A stretch of 64,000 nucleotides of DNA, from the NCBI RefSeq assembly GCF_900086585.1, contig NZ_FLKM01000009.1:682001-746000 (forward strand). Direction: 5' to 3'. The DNA is from Emergencia timonensis (lineage in GTDB: Bacteria; Bacillota; Clostridia; Peptostreptococcales; Anaerovoracaceae). The notes below the pieces were generated by a model that searched no databases, had not been told where the DNA came from, and was given only the letters and a program-made list of their open reading frames with translations. Made by a program: the position numbers and the translations under genes. Positions 8,074 to 16,939 of the stretch are shown in pieces (within the stretch, counting starts at the first letter, position 1; every line of letters starts with the position of its first letter).

Positions 8074-9432
8074 ATGAAGAACAACACATTAATGACATCA
8101 GGGACGATTTGGAAGGAGATACTTCTTTTTTCGATTCCTTTAATTTTAGGCAACCTATTTCAACAGTTATATAATATTGTCGATTCCATTATTGTCGGCA
8201 ATGTGGTCGGCAGCAGCGCTCTCGCCGCAGTAGGAGCCAGCGGCGCCATCATCCAGCTTTTGGTCGGCTTCTGCATCGGGGCTTCGGCCGGTGCTGGCGT
8301 TGTCACCAGCCAGTACTACGGCGCTCGAGACGACGAGGGCGTGCGCAAAGCAGTACATACGACCATCGCCATTTCCATCGCCGCCGGCGCTATCCTATCG
8401 ATAATAGGCGTTTTGACGGCGCCTCTGATTTTAGACATTATGGGGACACCGGAGGAGGTTTTTGATCAGGCATCGGATTACCTGCGGGTATTCTTTGCCG
8501 GCATCATCTTCTCTGTCATCTACAACATGTCGGCGGGCATTCTCAACGCCGTGGGAAATTCGCGCAGATCGTTGATCTATCTGATCATCGCCGCAGTCTC
8601 GAACATTTTCTTAGATATCCTGTTTGTAGCAGTATTTAAAATGGGTGTCGTCGGCGCAGCCATCGCTACCGATATCAGCCAGCTGATCTCCTGTATCTTC
8701 ATCCTGCGTTTTATGCGGCGCAGCAAAGAGTCCTACAGAATCAGGCTGCGGGACGTTCGCTTTTATGACAACCTTTTAGGAAAGATCGTCAAAATCGGTC
8801 TGCCAACAGGGGTACAGAATATCGTCATCTCCCTGTCCAACGTGGTGGTTCAGTCCGGGGTCAACAGCTTCGGCGCTACCGTAATGGCCTCCTATGCGGC
8901 ATTCAACAAAATTGACGGTTTCATTCTGCTGCCGATTCTGAGCATGAGCATGGCGGCTACCACCTTTGCCGGCCAAAACTACGGCGCGCGGGAGTTCGAC
9001 CGGGTGCACAAGGGGATGAAGGTTTCCATCGGCATGGGCGCCGTCTATGCTGTCGTGGCAGGCGCTTTGATGCTGATCTTTGCTCCCTATATTATCAGGA
9101 TCTTTACAGGCGAGCAGGCAGTCATCGATTACGGCATCTACATGATGAAATATATGTATCCGTTCTACTGGATCATCGCCATTTTCCATATTGCGACGGG
9201 TACCATCAGAGGTGTGGGAAAAACCTTGCAGGCCATGATCATGTCCATCTGCTCTCTCTGCGCGGTTCGTATCCTCTGGATCTGGGGGTCTTTCCAGTTC
9301 GCACACAAGTTATATCTGCTTTTGCTGGGTTATCCGATCACCTGGGTTATCGGCGCGATCATGATGCTGATCTACATCAAAAAAGGCAAGTGGCTGGAAG
9401 ATCCGGAAGCCGCAGAGCAAAAGGAATCATAA
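8074..9432 (+). CDS. MATE-family multidrug/Na+ antiporter
   Basis: A 452-residue transporter with twelve hydrophobic segments in two related halves, the layout of MATE efflux pumps. Typical motifs are FSIPLILGNLFQQLYNIVDS at the N-terminus and the central GVQNIVISLSNVVVQSGVN, which echoes it. Such pumps exchange cations for drugs or metabolites at the inner membrane. AGAAGGAG precedes the ATG. TTGACT (8020-8025) and TATACT (8045-8050) are present but with a 19-base spacer, so the promoter is uncertain. The uracil-DNA glycosylase gene follows after 21 bases. Confidence 0.92.
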   Translation: MKNNTLMTSGTIWKEILLFSIPLILGNLFQQLYNIVDSIIVGNVVGSSALAAVGASGAIIQLLVGFCIGASAGAGVVTSQYYGARDDEGVRKAVHTTIAISIAAGAILSIIGVLTAPLILDIMGTPEEVFDQASDYLRVFFAGIIFSVIYNMSAGILNAVGNSRRSLIYLIIAAVSNIFLDILFVAVFKMGVVGAAIATDISQLISCIFILRFMRRSKESYRIRLRDVRFYDNLLGKIVKIGLPTGVQNIVISLSNVVVQSGVNSFGATVMASYAAFNKIDGFILLPILSMSMAATTFAGQNYGAREFDRVHKGMKVSIGMGAVYAVVAGALMLIFAPYIIRIFTGEQAVIDYGIYMMKYMYPFYWIIAIFHIATGTIRGVGKTLQAMIMSICSLCAVRILWIWGSFQFAHKLYLLLLGYPITWVIGAIMMLIYIKKGKWLEDPEAAEQKES

Positions 9433-9453
9433 AGAAAGGAAGGAAGAAAAGAA

Positions 9454-10125
9454 GTGGTAAACATCGGAAACAAATGGGATGAAGTATTAGCTGGAGAATT
9501 TGAAAAAGAATATTATTTGAAATTGCGGCAGTTTTTGATCGAGGAATATAAGACGCGGACCATTTACCCTGGCATGCACGATATGTTCAATGCCCTGCGG
9601 TATACTTCCTATGAGGATGTAAAAGCCGTCATCTTAGGCCAGGACCCCTATCACGGTCCCGGTCAGGCACACGGCATGTCTTTTTCTGTGCAAAAAGGTG
9701 TGAAACAGCCGCCGTCACTGGTGAATATCTTCAAAGAAATGAAGGACGATCTGGGTATCGACCCGCCGGATCACGGCTGTCTGGTCAAATGGGCGGAGCA
9801 GGGTGTTTTGCTCCTCAATACCTGTCTGACGGTGAGGGAACACCAGGCCAACTCCCACAAGGGAAAGGGCTGGGAGATCTTTACCGACCGGGTCATCGAG
9901 CTGCTCAACGAAAGAGAAAAACCCATCGTCTTCATTCTTTGGGGTGCCAATGCCAAGTCCAAGGCACAATTAATCACCGGGAAGCAGCATTTGATTCTCG
10001 AAGGCGCCCATCCGAGCCCTTTCTCTGCCTATAACGGATTTTTCGGCGGACAGTATTTCTCTAAGGCCAATACATTTCTGACAGAAAAAGGAGAAGGACC
10101 GATCGACTGGGACTTGAAGGAGTAA
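9454..10125 (+). CDS. ung: Uracil-DNA glycosylase
   Basis: A 223-residue family 1 uracil-DNA glycosylase that removes uracil from DNA and starts base-excision repair. The catalytic water-activating loop [13 protein letters not shown] (about residues 62-74) and the second catalytic segment [11 protein letters not shown] with its His (about 188-198) are intact. Length is that of the bacterial enzyme. The start is a GTG at 9454 behind GGAAGGAAG. Its placement between a MATE pump and a sigma-54 regulator, with two bases to the next gene, suggests a shared transcript rather than a shared pathway. Confidence 0.96.
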   Translation: MVNIGNKWDEVLAGEFEKEYYLKLRQFLIEEYKTRTIYPGMHDMFNALRYTSYEDVKAVILGQDPYHGPGQAHGMSFSVQKGVKQPPSLVNIFKEMKDDLGIDPPDHGCLVKWAEQGVLLLNTCLTVREHQANSHKGKGWEIFTDRVIELLNEREKPIVFILWGANAKSKAQLITGKQHLILEGAHPSPFSAYNGFFGGQYFSKANTFLTEKGEGPIDWDLKE

Positions 10126-10127
10126 CT

Positions 10128-12008
10128 ATGGAGAAGATCGCCTATATCGTGCCGTCAGAGACGATGATTCCCGCCGTAGAAGAGATTTTGGCTGACGATG
10201 TAAAAAGGGGCGTCGTTGTGGTGCAGACGGTGGATGTTTATCGTTCCGCTGCAGAATACCGCAGGCTGGCAGCAGACGGCTACGGCGTTATCATCGCCAG
10301 AGGGGGCATCTATACTGACTTGGCCGCGGTATCCGATTCTGTCCATGTGATGGAAGAAAAAATCCGTACCTCCGATATTCTCTACATGCTGACCTCTGTC
10401 AGGGAAACTTACTGGGGAAAAATATACGTAGTGCTGCGGGAACATGTGGCAAAGAAGTTTGAAGGCGCTGTTTCTCTCTTTGATTTTCCTTTGGAAGTCA
10501 GACGTTATACAGACCTGGAATCTCTAAAGCGGCAATTGGAGTCCATACCAGAACAGGGGGTTGTCGTATTGTCCAGCGGTGTGGCGTCGATGCTTTGTGA
10601 CCGGGAAGACTTGACTATGGTAGAACTGATGAATCGTGATACCACTATCAGGGAGACGGTGAGGGTGGCAAAAGAATTCCTTACCCAGCTTGCCGAAAGC
10701 GCCAAGAGGGTCAATGTGCTGGAATCGATACTCAACAATGTGGACGAGGGGCTAATTATTTTTGACCGGGAGTATCGCATTCGCGAGGTCAACAGCAAAG
10801 CAGAGGAACTGCTCGCCCAAAGTGCGGAAAATCTTCTTGCTGCTGACGTGCGTAAGGTGATCCCCAATATGCCGGCAAAAAGAATGCCTGGCGTCTGCGA
10901 GACTGCGCCCCGTTCCTTCGTGCGGAAATTAGACCGCGCCATGCTCAGCTTTACCATTCATCCTTTCCAATTCTACAAGTCAGAAAAACGATATCTGACC
11001 ACGGTACAGGATGTGACCAAGATACAGGAACTGGAACACACCATTCGTATGAAGCTGGCGCAGAAGGGCCTGGTGGCGTCCTACCACTTTGACGATATCA
11101 AAACCGAAGATGCTGCCATGAAGGCTTTGATCAAAAGAGCCCGCACTATAGCGGACTTTGAAGGCTCCGTGCTAATTTACGGAGACAATGGCACGGGAAA
11201 AGAACTCTTCGCCCAGAGCATCCACAACGCCAGCAGGCGGAGAGAGGGGCCTTTTGTCGCGGTCAACTGCGCGGCCCTCAGCGAATCTCTCCTGGAAAGC
11301 GAACTCTTCGGCTATGTTGCAGGCGCATTTACCGGCGCCAGAAGTGAAGGTAAGGCGGGGCTTTTTGAGCTGGCGCACCAGGGGACGATTTTCCTGGACG
11401 AGATCAACAGCATGCCCATGGGGCTGCAGGCGAAGATCCTCAGGGTCATCGAACAGCAGGAGGTCATGCGGGTAGGTTCTGATTACGTCATCCCGCTGGA
11501 CGTGCGCATCATTGCCGCCAGCAACGGAAATCTGACCAGAAGCATCCGGGAAAACCAGTTCCGCAAGGATCTCTTTTTCCGGCTCAATACCTTTCAGCTG
11601 AATATTCCGCAGGTGAAAGAGCGCAAGGGGGATATCGTGCCTCTGTTCAAATACTATCTGGCGGAGCTGCGAGGATGTCGGGCAGAGGAGATTCTGCTTT
11701 CCCCTTCTTTTGAAGAGGAACTGCTGGCTCACCACTGGCTGGGCAACGTGCGGGAGATCAAAAGCGCCGCTCTGCGTTATCACGCCTTTGACGGCGATAA
11801 TTCCTGCGGCGAAATCATTCAGAATGGGCAGGCTGACGAAGGTCTTGTGGATGAGGAACTGAAAATCGACCTGGGCCAGTTGAACAAGGTGGTGGAAACC
11901 ATGGTCATCGAGTCTCTGCTGGCCAAAGGCACTTCCAAAAACGATGTGGCAAAAGCGCTGGGCATCAGCAGGCAGGCACTGTATAAAAAACTCCATAGAG
12001 AAGAATGA
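10128..12008 (+). CDS. PrpR-type sigma-54-dependent transcriptional activator
   Basis: A 626-residue enhancer-binding protein. Residues 1-170 resemble the PrpR N-terminal ligand-binding domain, about 190-300 a PAS domain, 325-550 the AAA+ sigma-54 domain and about 600-626 a Fis-type helix-turn-helix. The Walker A is GDNGTGKE (about 351), the sigma-54-contacting GAFTGA loop is intact (about 400) and the Walker B is TIFLDEI. It should sense a small carboxylate or acyl compound and drive a -24/-12 promoter. A perfect such promoter stands 91 bases after its stop, before the esterase/transporter/CoA-transferase operon, so that operon is the likely target. Confidence 0.93.
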   Translation: MEKIAYIVPSETMIPAVEEILADDVKRGVVVVQTVDVYRSAAEYRRLAADGYGVIIARGGIYTDLAAVSDSVHVMEEKIRTSDILYMLTSVRETYWGKIYVVLREHVAKKFEGAVSLFDFPLEVRRYTDLESLKRQLESIPEQGVVVLSSGVASMLCDREDLTMVELMNRDTTIRETVRVAKEFLTQLAESAKRVNVLESILNNVDEGLIIFDREYRIREVNSKAEELLAQSAENLLAADVRKVIPNMPAKRMPGVCETAPRSFVRKLDRAMLSFTIHPFQFYKSEKRYLTTVQDVTKIQELEHTIRMKLAQKGLVASYHFDDIKTEDAAMKALIKRARTIADFEGSVLIYGDNGTGKELFAQSIHNASRRREGPFVAVNCAALSESLLESELFGYVAGAFTGARSEGKAGLFELAHQGTIFLDEINSMPMGLQAKILRVIEQQEVMRVGSDYVIPLDVRIIAASNGNLTRSIRENQFRKDLFFRLNTFQLNIPQVKERKGDIVPLFKYYLAELRGCRAEEILLSPSFEEELLAHHWLGNVREIKSAALRYHAFDGDNSCGEIIQNGQADEGLVDEELKIDLGQLNKVVETMVIESLLAKGTSKNDVAKALGISRQALYKKLHREE

Positions 12009-12021
12009 TGTAAACCAATGT

Positions 12022-12057
12022 AAAGAGAAGTTGACGTACGATCGACTTCTCTTTTTA
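12022..12057 (+). terminator. Terminator after the sigma-54 activator
   Basis: Stem AGAGAAGT (12024-12031) pairs with ACTTCTCT (12045-12052) and is followed by T residues. It separates the regulator from the promoter at 12099. Confidence 0.7.
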
Positions 12058-12098
12058 TTTTGCGGTAAAAAACGATGAAATTGCAAGGTCTTTAATCA

Positions 12099-12114
12099 TG
12101 GCACGGGAATTGCA
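12099..12114 (+). promoter_or_regulatory. Sigma-54 (-24/-12) promoter
   Basis: TGGCAC (12099-12104), five bases, then TTGCA (12110-12114). The invariant GG and GC are separated by exactly ten bases, matching the sigma-54 consensus completely. It lies 71 bases before the esterase start and downstream of an activator gene with an intact GAFTGA motif. An ATG overlapping the -24 element would start an in-frame extension but is not a plausible translation start. Confidence 0.92.
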
Positions 12115-12184
12115 ATTATATAACGTAAATCTGGCACAGAATGTTTTCTTTTCAGGTGCCGGTAAAGGAAAAAGGAGAAAAATT

Positions 12185-13024
12185 ATGCCAGCAACAATTG
12201 TGCAAGGAGAATGGTATTCAGAGGCATTGGGACGTCCGACACAGATTACCGGTTTGCTGCCGGCCAATCTGTCCAATGGACGACTGCAGCCTGGCCGTAA
12301 ACTGAAAACCATCTATCTGCTGCCGGGCGCATTGAGCCACAGCGAAGCAGTCCTCACAGAAATGAACTTAGCCTCTTACTTCGAAGGTTTCGATTTTGCA
12401 GACATCGCCATATTCTGTGTGACACCCACCTTCAGCTATTACGTGGATTATCAGAAGGAATATCGGTATGCGCATCAGTATTTTACATTTATGACCCGGG
12501 AACTCATCGAGCAGACCAGGACGCTGTTTCCCCTTTCGGATAAAAGAGAGGATACGGCGATCTACGGCTGCTCCGTAGGCGGGTATGGAGCCTATTATTG
12601 CGGGCTGAACAGTCCGGATGTCTATGGTCATGTCGGCGCCCAGAGCGGCATGCTGGATATGAAGTGGGCGATCGAGGCCCGCCCTTTCATGACGATCAAG
12701 CATCAGCGGCAGTTTGGCGACAATCTGGATATCAGCGGGAAATCCTATGACCTGTTCCATGTGGCGGCAGAGCTGGATCGAGAAGCGTCAGAGGGCAGAA
12801 AAGAAATTCCGAGGCTGTTTCAGAGCTGGGGAGAAGAGGATTACCTGGCCGTACCCAATGAGAATATGCATGCCCATTTGAAATCGTTAAAAAATCTCGA
12901 CTATACATATAAGGTAATTCCGGGACCCCACGGCTGGGGCATCCACAATGAAGGGGTGAACCTGTTTCTGGACTGGTTCCTGGCAGATCAGAAGAAAGGA
13001 GATGAAGAATCATGGCAGCGTTGA
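12185..13024 (+). CDS. Esterase D/EstA-like alpha/beta hydrolase, intact triad
   Basis: A 279-residue hydrolase of the esterase D family (tributyrin esterase and S-formylglutathione hydrolase relatives). The nucleophile elbow GCSVGGYGAY gives Ser near residue 129; an acid in GEEDYL (about 218) and a His in GPHGWG (about 250) complete a believable triad. There is no signal peptide, so it acts in the cytoplasm on an imported ester or thioester. The start is the ATG at 12185 behind AAAGGAG. It is the first gene after the sigma-54 promoter and overlaps a degenerate paralogue by 13 bases, so it probably handles the substrate whose acid part is processed by the CoA transferase and lyase downstream. 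Confidence 0.87.
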   Translation: MPATIVQGEWYSEALGRPTQITGLLPANLSNGRLQPGRKLKTIYLLPGALSHSEAVLTEMNLASYFEGFDFADIAIFCVTPTFSYYVDYQKEYRYAHQYFTFMTRELIEQTRTLFPLSDKREDTAIYGCSVGGYGAYYCGLNSPDVYGHVGAQSGMLDMKWAIEARPFMTIKHQRQFGDNLDISGKSYDLFHVAAELDREASEGRKEIPRLFQSWGEEDYLAVPNENMHAHLKSLKNLDYTYKVIPGPHGWGIHNEGVNLFLDWFLADQKKGDEESWQR

Positions 13025-13845
13025 TTCGTACCAACATGGTGTCAGATGCGGTAAAAGACCGTATGGACGTATTGCTTGCAGTGCCGCAGAAAAAACATGT
13101 GAGATCAGCTAAGTCTCCCGAGCTGAGATTAGGCAGCTTTGAGAACGAGTACCCGGTTTTGTTTCTGCTTCACGATGAAGCTTCTTCACCGGCGGAGCTT
13201 TATCAGATAGCGGCGATTTCCCGCCTTGCCGATGAAACGGGACTTTTGATCGTTCTGCCCCAGGGACTGCTCAGCTTTTATACTGACTATGCAGAAAGGG
13301 ACGTCAATGAAGGGTCGCCGGAGAAAACGGCAGCCTCCAACATCGAAGGGCAGTTCAGCGAAATGCGATATGGGTCCTTTCTTCTGGACACGGTGAATTT
13401 TGTCCGCAACACCTTTCCAGTATCAAAAGAAAGAGAAAAGACCTTTATCGGAGGCATCGGCATGGGCGGATTTGGAGCCCTGAAGTGTGCAGCAGCCAAT
13501 CCAGCGCTATTTTCTGCCGCCGTCTCTATCTCCGGCATTACCGATCTGCAGTGGCTGATGGACCATGACCTGGGAAGAGGGGAACAGTTTTCCGCCATAT
13601 TTGGCGGTTTGCAGGCAATGGGAGAAAACGACCTGGCCGGCAGCTTCGCAAGACTTTCGGGTACTGCGAAGGGACCGAAAGTCCTGCAGATTTGGCAGTC
13701 GTCCGAAGAGCGGGCGGCGATGAATGAAAGCTTCCGCGAAAAAATGCAGGGCGTCTATCCATGTTATGAAGCTAGAGAAAAAGAGGATTCAAGGGATTGG
13801 CACTACATCGAAAGCGCTTTACGCGAAGCAGCAGACTGGCTGTAG
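13012..13845 (+). CDS. Esterase D-like paralogue lacking the catalytic triad
   Basis: A 277-residue protein with the same alpha/beta-hydrolase layout as its upstream neighbour. The nucleophile elbow reads GGIGMGGFGALK (about residues 147-158), with glycine where the family has serine. The acid region reads QSSEERAA rather than a GxED-type segment, and the C-terminal motif reads DSRDWHYI where related enzymes have GxHxWxYW, so the His is replaced by Arg. All three triad positions therefore look lost although the fold motifs and reading frame are intact. It may be a regulatory or binding partner of the active esterase. It overlaps the preceding gene by 13 bases. Confidence 0.82.
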   Translation: MAALIRTNMVSDAVKDRMDVLLAVPQKKHVRSAKSPELRLGSFENEYPVLFLLHDEASSPAELYQIAAISRLADETGLLIVLPQGLLSFYTDYAERDVNEGSPEKTAASNIEGQFSEMRYGSFLLDTVNFVRNTFPVSKEREKTFIGGIGMGGFGALKCAAANPALFSAAVSISGITDLQWLMDHDLGRGEQFSAIFGGLQAMGENDLAGSFARLSGTAKGPKVLQIWQSSEERAAMNESFREKMQGVYPCYEAREKEDSRDWHYIESALREAADWL

Positions 13846-13871
13846 ATTTTATTGAAAAGGAGCAGAACAAA

Positions 13872-14183
13872 ATGAAAAAGAAACAACAAATAGAATTCGT
13901 CCCCGACAGTCGTTTTCAGGCGATGGGAAAGGAAGCGGTCATGGTATTGGTCTACTGGCTGGCTATGTTTATCGGCGTGATGCTGTCTGCAATCTTCCTG
14001 GGCAGAGGAAATCCGGCGGACTATACCTATCTCTTTGGATTTCCCCTTTGGTTTACGGTTTGTATCGGCATTATGATTGTCGGCATTCTCGTGGGCATCT
14101 ACCTGGTCATGAGGGTCTTCCAAAATGTTTCTCTGGATGCAGAAGATCCGGAATTTGATTATGAGAAAGGAGTCAGAAGATAA
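13872..14183 (+). CDS. YhdT/DUF997-like small subunit of a sodium symporter
   Basis: A 103-residue protein with two strong hydrophobic helices (about residues 23-44 and 58-82) and a short acidic tail. Its size and position directly before a solute:sodium symporter match the YhdT (DUF997) proteins that accompany PanF-type symporters. The ATG at 13872 follows AAAAGGAG, and the stop overlaps the next start (TAATG). It probably assists assembly or stability of the symporter; the family has no proven independent function. Confidence 0.75.
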   Translation: MKKKQQIEFVPDSRFQAMGKEAVMVLVYWLAMFIGVMLSAIFLGRGNPADYTYLFGFPLWFTVCIGIMIVGILVGIYLVMRVFQNVSLDAEDPEFDYEKGVRR

Positions 14184-15703
14184 TGGATATCAGCAATACA
14201 ACGCGTATTTTTGCAATCGTCACCTTTATCGTCTACGCACTAGTCTGTGTGGTACTGGGCAATGTCGCTTCCAGAAAAAAGGTCAAAGGGGATGGCTTTG
14301 GCAAAAGTTACTTTGCCGGGGGAGGAAACATGGGGTTTCTGGCAGCCGGCTTTATGATCGCAGCCAGCTTTGCCAGTGGAGGAACCTTCTTATCAAATCC
14401 CGGCCTCTCTCATGCCTGGGGGCTGATGTGGCCGATCTGTATGGCTACCTTCGCTTTCAGCGGACTGATTGCAGCCAGCATTATCAACAAGAAACTGAAA
14501 ATCGTCTGTAATCGAATTCATGCGGTGTCCTTAGGCGCTGTGCTGCAGCACCGCTATGACAATAACAAATTCATCGCATGGTATACGCCGTTATCCATCG
14601 TGATTTTCACGGGGCTGTTCCTGTACCAACAGATGACCTCCGGGGCTCGTCTGATGGAAACCATGACCGGGCTGCCCTATGCTCTCGGACTGGTGATCTT
14701 TGGACTGATTCTTTTGGCTTATACCATCTTCGGCGGCAGCCGCGGGGCAGCGGCAGTATCGGTCTTCCAGGGTTTTGTCATGACGGTGACGACCGTTGTG
14801 CTTGCCATCGGCATCGTATCCTACGTCAACGGCAGCTTTGGCAATCTGGAAAATGCCTTCCGCAATTTAGCCGCAGACGAGCCGGGAATCTTAAGCCCAG
14901 GGTCCACCTTTGGCTTTGTGCTCTTGGCCTGCTATCTGTTTCAAGTGGGCGTATCTGGAAACATCGGCAAAGACAACGTCTCTCAGGCCGTCAAAATCGG
15001 AAACAGCAAATCCCTGCACAATTCAACGGCCATCACCCTTGCCTTTGTCGGCTTATGGTGCATTGTGATGCCGACCCTGGGCACCATTGGAAAAACAGTA
15101 TTTCCTGATGTGGTCTCCGATACGATCATTCCCTATGCAGCGCTGAAAGTGCTTCCGCCAGTGTTTGCAGGCATCGTTTCTTCCGGTGTCGCTGCGGCGA
15201 TTCAATCTACCATCGCCTTTCAGCTGCTCAACGTAAACTCCTGCGTCGTCATGGACATCTATGGCGGATTGATCAAAAAGGGAAGGGCATCCGATGCCCA
15301 GTTGAAGAAGGTCAATACGGCAGCAGTGGTGGTAATCATGGTGATTACCGTGGCCTTTGCCATTAAACCGCCGGCATTGATCGGGGTCATCAACAACTTC
15401 ACCATTGCGGGCGGCGCATGTGCCTTCTTCATGCCGGTGCTCTTCGGCGTATGGTGGAAACGGGCGAACAAATTTGGCTGTATCGCCTCCATGGTTGTGG
15501 GAATCGGATACTATTTGCTTTCAACGGTAGTACCGGCGTTGAGTTTTGGTATGCTGCCGCTGATCCCATCTTTGGTATTCTCCTGCGCGGCGATGATTTT
15601 TGGCAGCCTGCTTACACCGGCGCCGGGCAGTGAAGTCCTCGACGTGTGGTTTGGTGTCGGCAGAACCTGCTGCAAGCCGTCATCGGCAAAAATAGAAGCA
15701 TAA
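14183..15703 (+). CDS. Sodium:solute symporter (SSS family, PanF-like)
   Basis: A 506-residue protein with about 13 hydrophobic segments. SSS features include SYFAGGGNMGFLAAGFMIAASF (split as the family signature around residue 35-55), FASGGTFLSNPG and GGSRGAAAVSVFQGFVM. It imports an organic solute with Na+ at the inner membrane. It starts one base inside the stop of the small-subunit gene, so the pair is translationally coupled. Operon context (esterases, CoA transferase, lyase) suggests the substrate is a carboxylic acid or its ester, but specificity cannot be read from sequence. Confidence 0.9.
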   Translation: MDISNTTRIFAIVTFIVYALVCVVLGNVASRKKVKGDGFGKSYFAGGGNMGFLAAGFMIAASFASGGTFLSNPGLSHAWGLMWPICMATFAFSGLIAASIINKKLKIVCNRIHAVSLGAVLQHRYDNNKFIAWYTPLSIVIFTGLFLYQQMTSGARLMETMTGLPYALGLVIFGLILLAYTIFGGSRGAAAVSVFQGFVMTVTTVVLAIGIVSYVNGSFGNLENAFRNLAADEPGILSPGSTFGFVLLACYLFQVGVSGNIGKDNVSQAVKIGNSKSLHNSTAITLAFVGLWCIVMPTLGTIGKTVFPDVVSDTIIPYAALKVLPPVFAGIVSSGVAAAIQSTIAFQLLNVNSCVVMDIYGGLIKKGRASDAQLKKVNTAAVVVIMVITVAFAIKPPALIGVINNFTIAGGACAFFMPVLFGVWWKRANKFGCIASMVVGIGYYLLSTVVPALSFGMLPLIPSLVFSCAAMIFGSLLTPAPGSEVLDVWFGVGRTCCKPSSAKIEA

Positions 15704-15736
15704 ATACATTATGATATTGAAAAGAGGAAATTTAAA

Positions 15737-16939
15737 ATGACTGAACAATTATTAGAAGGAATCCGAGTCTTGGATTTTACGGATTTTCTGGCGGGACCCT
15801 ATTGCGGCATGTATTTTGCCGATATGGGCGCTGACGTGATCAAAGTGGAGAATCTGCGCAGCGGCGGCAACTTCGTCCGCGGCGCCAGGCCTCTTGAGAA
15901 GACGACGGGCAGAAGCATGTATTTCCAGAACCTGAACAGAAACAAGAGGGGGGTAGCGGTGGATTTGAAAACCGACGACGGCAAGAAGCTCTTTGCCGAT
16001 CTGGTAAAATCCGCTGACGTTCTCCTTGAAAATAATCGTCCCGGCGTCATGGAGAAGCTGGGCTTCAGCTGGGAGGTCTGCCACGAGCTGAACCCGAAGC
16101 TGATTTACGCATCCATCTCTGGATATGGGCAGTACGGTGCCAATGCGAAGAAACCGGGTTATGATCTGATCGCCCAGGCCATGGGCGGTTCCATGTCCAT
16201 CACGGGTTGGCCGGGTATGGAGCCGACCCGTGCAGGCATGGCCATCGGCGACCTCTTTGCCGGGCTCAATGCGGGCTTTGCCATCCTGGCCTCGCTTTTG
16301 AAGAGGGAGGAAACAGGCATCGGACAGAGAATCGACGTGGCGCTGGTGGACAGCATCGTCAGCGGCATGGAAGCCAAGCTGATGCAGTACGTGTACGAGG
16401 GAAAATCCCCGGAGATGACGGGAAACAAGTACATCTCGTCAGCGCCTTACGACTCCTTCAAAGCCAAGGATGACTACTTTGTCCTAGCCAGCGGCACCGA
16501 TGTCCACTTCCGCAAGCTGACAGAAGCCATGGGTATGAAGGAACTGGCGGAAAATCCGCTCTATCTGGACACTGAGCTGAGAAAGAAAAACGCCGACTCT
16601 TTGAAAAAAGTCATCGAAGAGTGGGCCAGCGACAAGACGGTCATGGAGTGCGTGGAGATCATCGACAGTGTCGGCGTTCCAGCAGGCCCGATCTACAACT
16701 GCGAACAGGTCTGTGCTGATAAAAACATCACGGAAACAAGAGAGATGCTGGTCAAAGTTCCCCATAAGGAAGCAGGTGACTTGACCGTGATCGGCAACCC
16801 GATCAAGATGAACGAATACCCGTGCCAGTATAAAAAAGCGGCGCCGGATCTGGGGGAAGATAACTTCAGTATCTTTGCATCTCTGGGATTCTCCAGGGAG
16901 GACTTAGAGAAGTACAGAGAAGAAGGGGTGATCAACTGA
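15737..16939 (+). CDS. Class III (CaiB/BaiF) CoA transferase
   Basis: A 400-residue family III CoA transferase. Signatures are LEGIRVLDFTDFLAGPYC at the N-terminus, GADVIKVE, and NRNKRGVAVDLK. The catalytic aspartate is expected in MAIGDLFAGLNAG (Asp about residue 173). These enzymes move CoA from a donor acyl-CoA to a carboxylate through an aspartyl-anhydride intermediate. The next gene, overlapping by one base (TGATG), is an HMG-CoA-lyase-like enzyme, so the simplest reading is activation of a branched hydroxy-dicarboxylate followed by C-C cleavage. Carnitine or bile-acid substrates, handled by other family members, fit the neighbours less well. Confidence 0.93.
   Translation: MTEQLLEGIRVLDFTDFLAGPYCGMYFADMGADVIKVENLRSGGNFVRGARPLEKTTGRSMYFQNLNRNKRGVAVDLKTDDGKKLFADLVKSADVLLENNRPGVMEKLGFSWEVCHELNPKLIYASISGYGQYGANAKKPGYDLIAQAMGGSMSITGWPGMEPTRAGMAIGDLFAGLNAGFAILASLLKREETGIGQRIDVALVDSIVSGMEAKLMQYVYEGKSPEMTGNKYISSAPYDSFKAKDDYFVLASGTDVHFRKLTEAMGMKELAENPLYLDTELRKKNADSLKKVIEEWASDKTVMECVEIIDSVGVPAGPIYNCEQVCADKNITETREMLVKVPHKEAGDLTVIGNPIKMNEYPCQYKKAAPDLGEDNFSIFASLGFSREDLEKYREEGVIN

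Noticed and set aside
12098..12184. In-frame ATG upstream of the first esterase
   Set aside because: The ATG lies inside the -24 element of the sigma-54 promoter, upstream of the transcription start; the ATG at 12185 has a proper AAAGGAG site.
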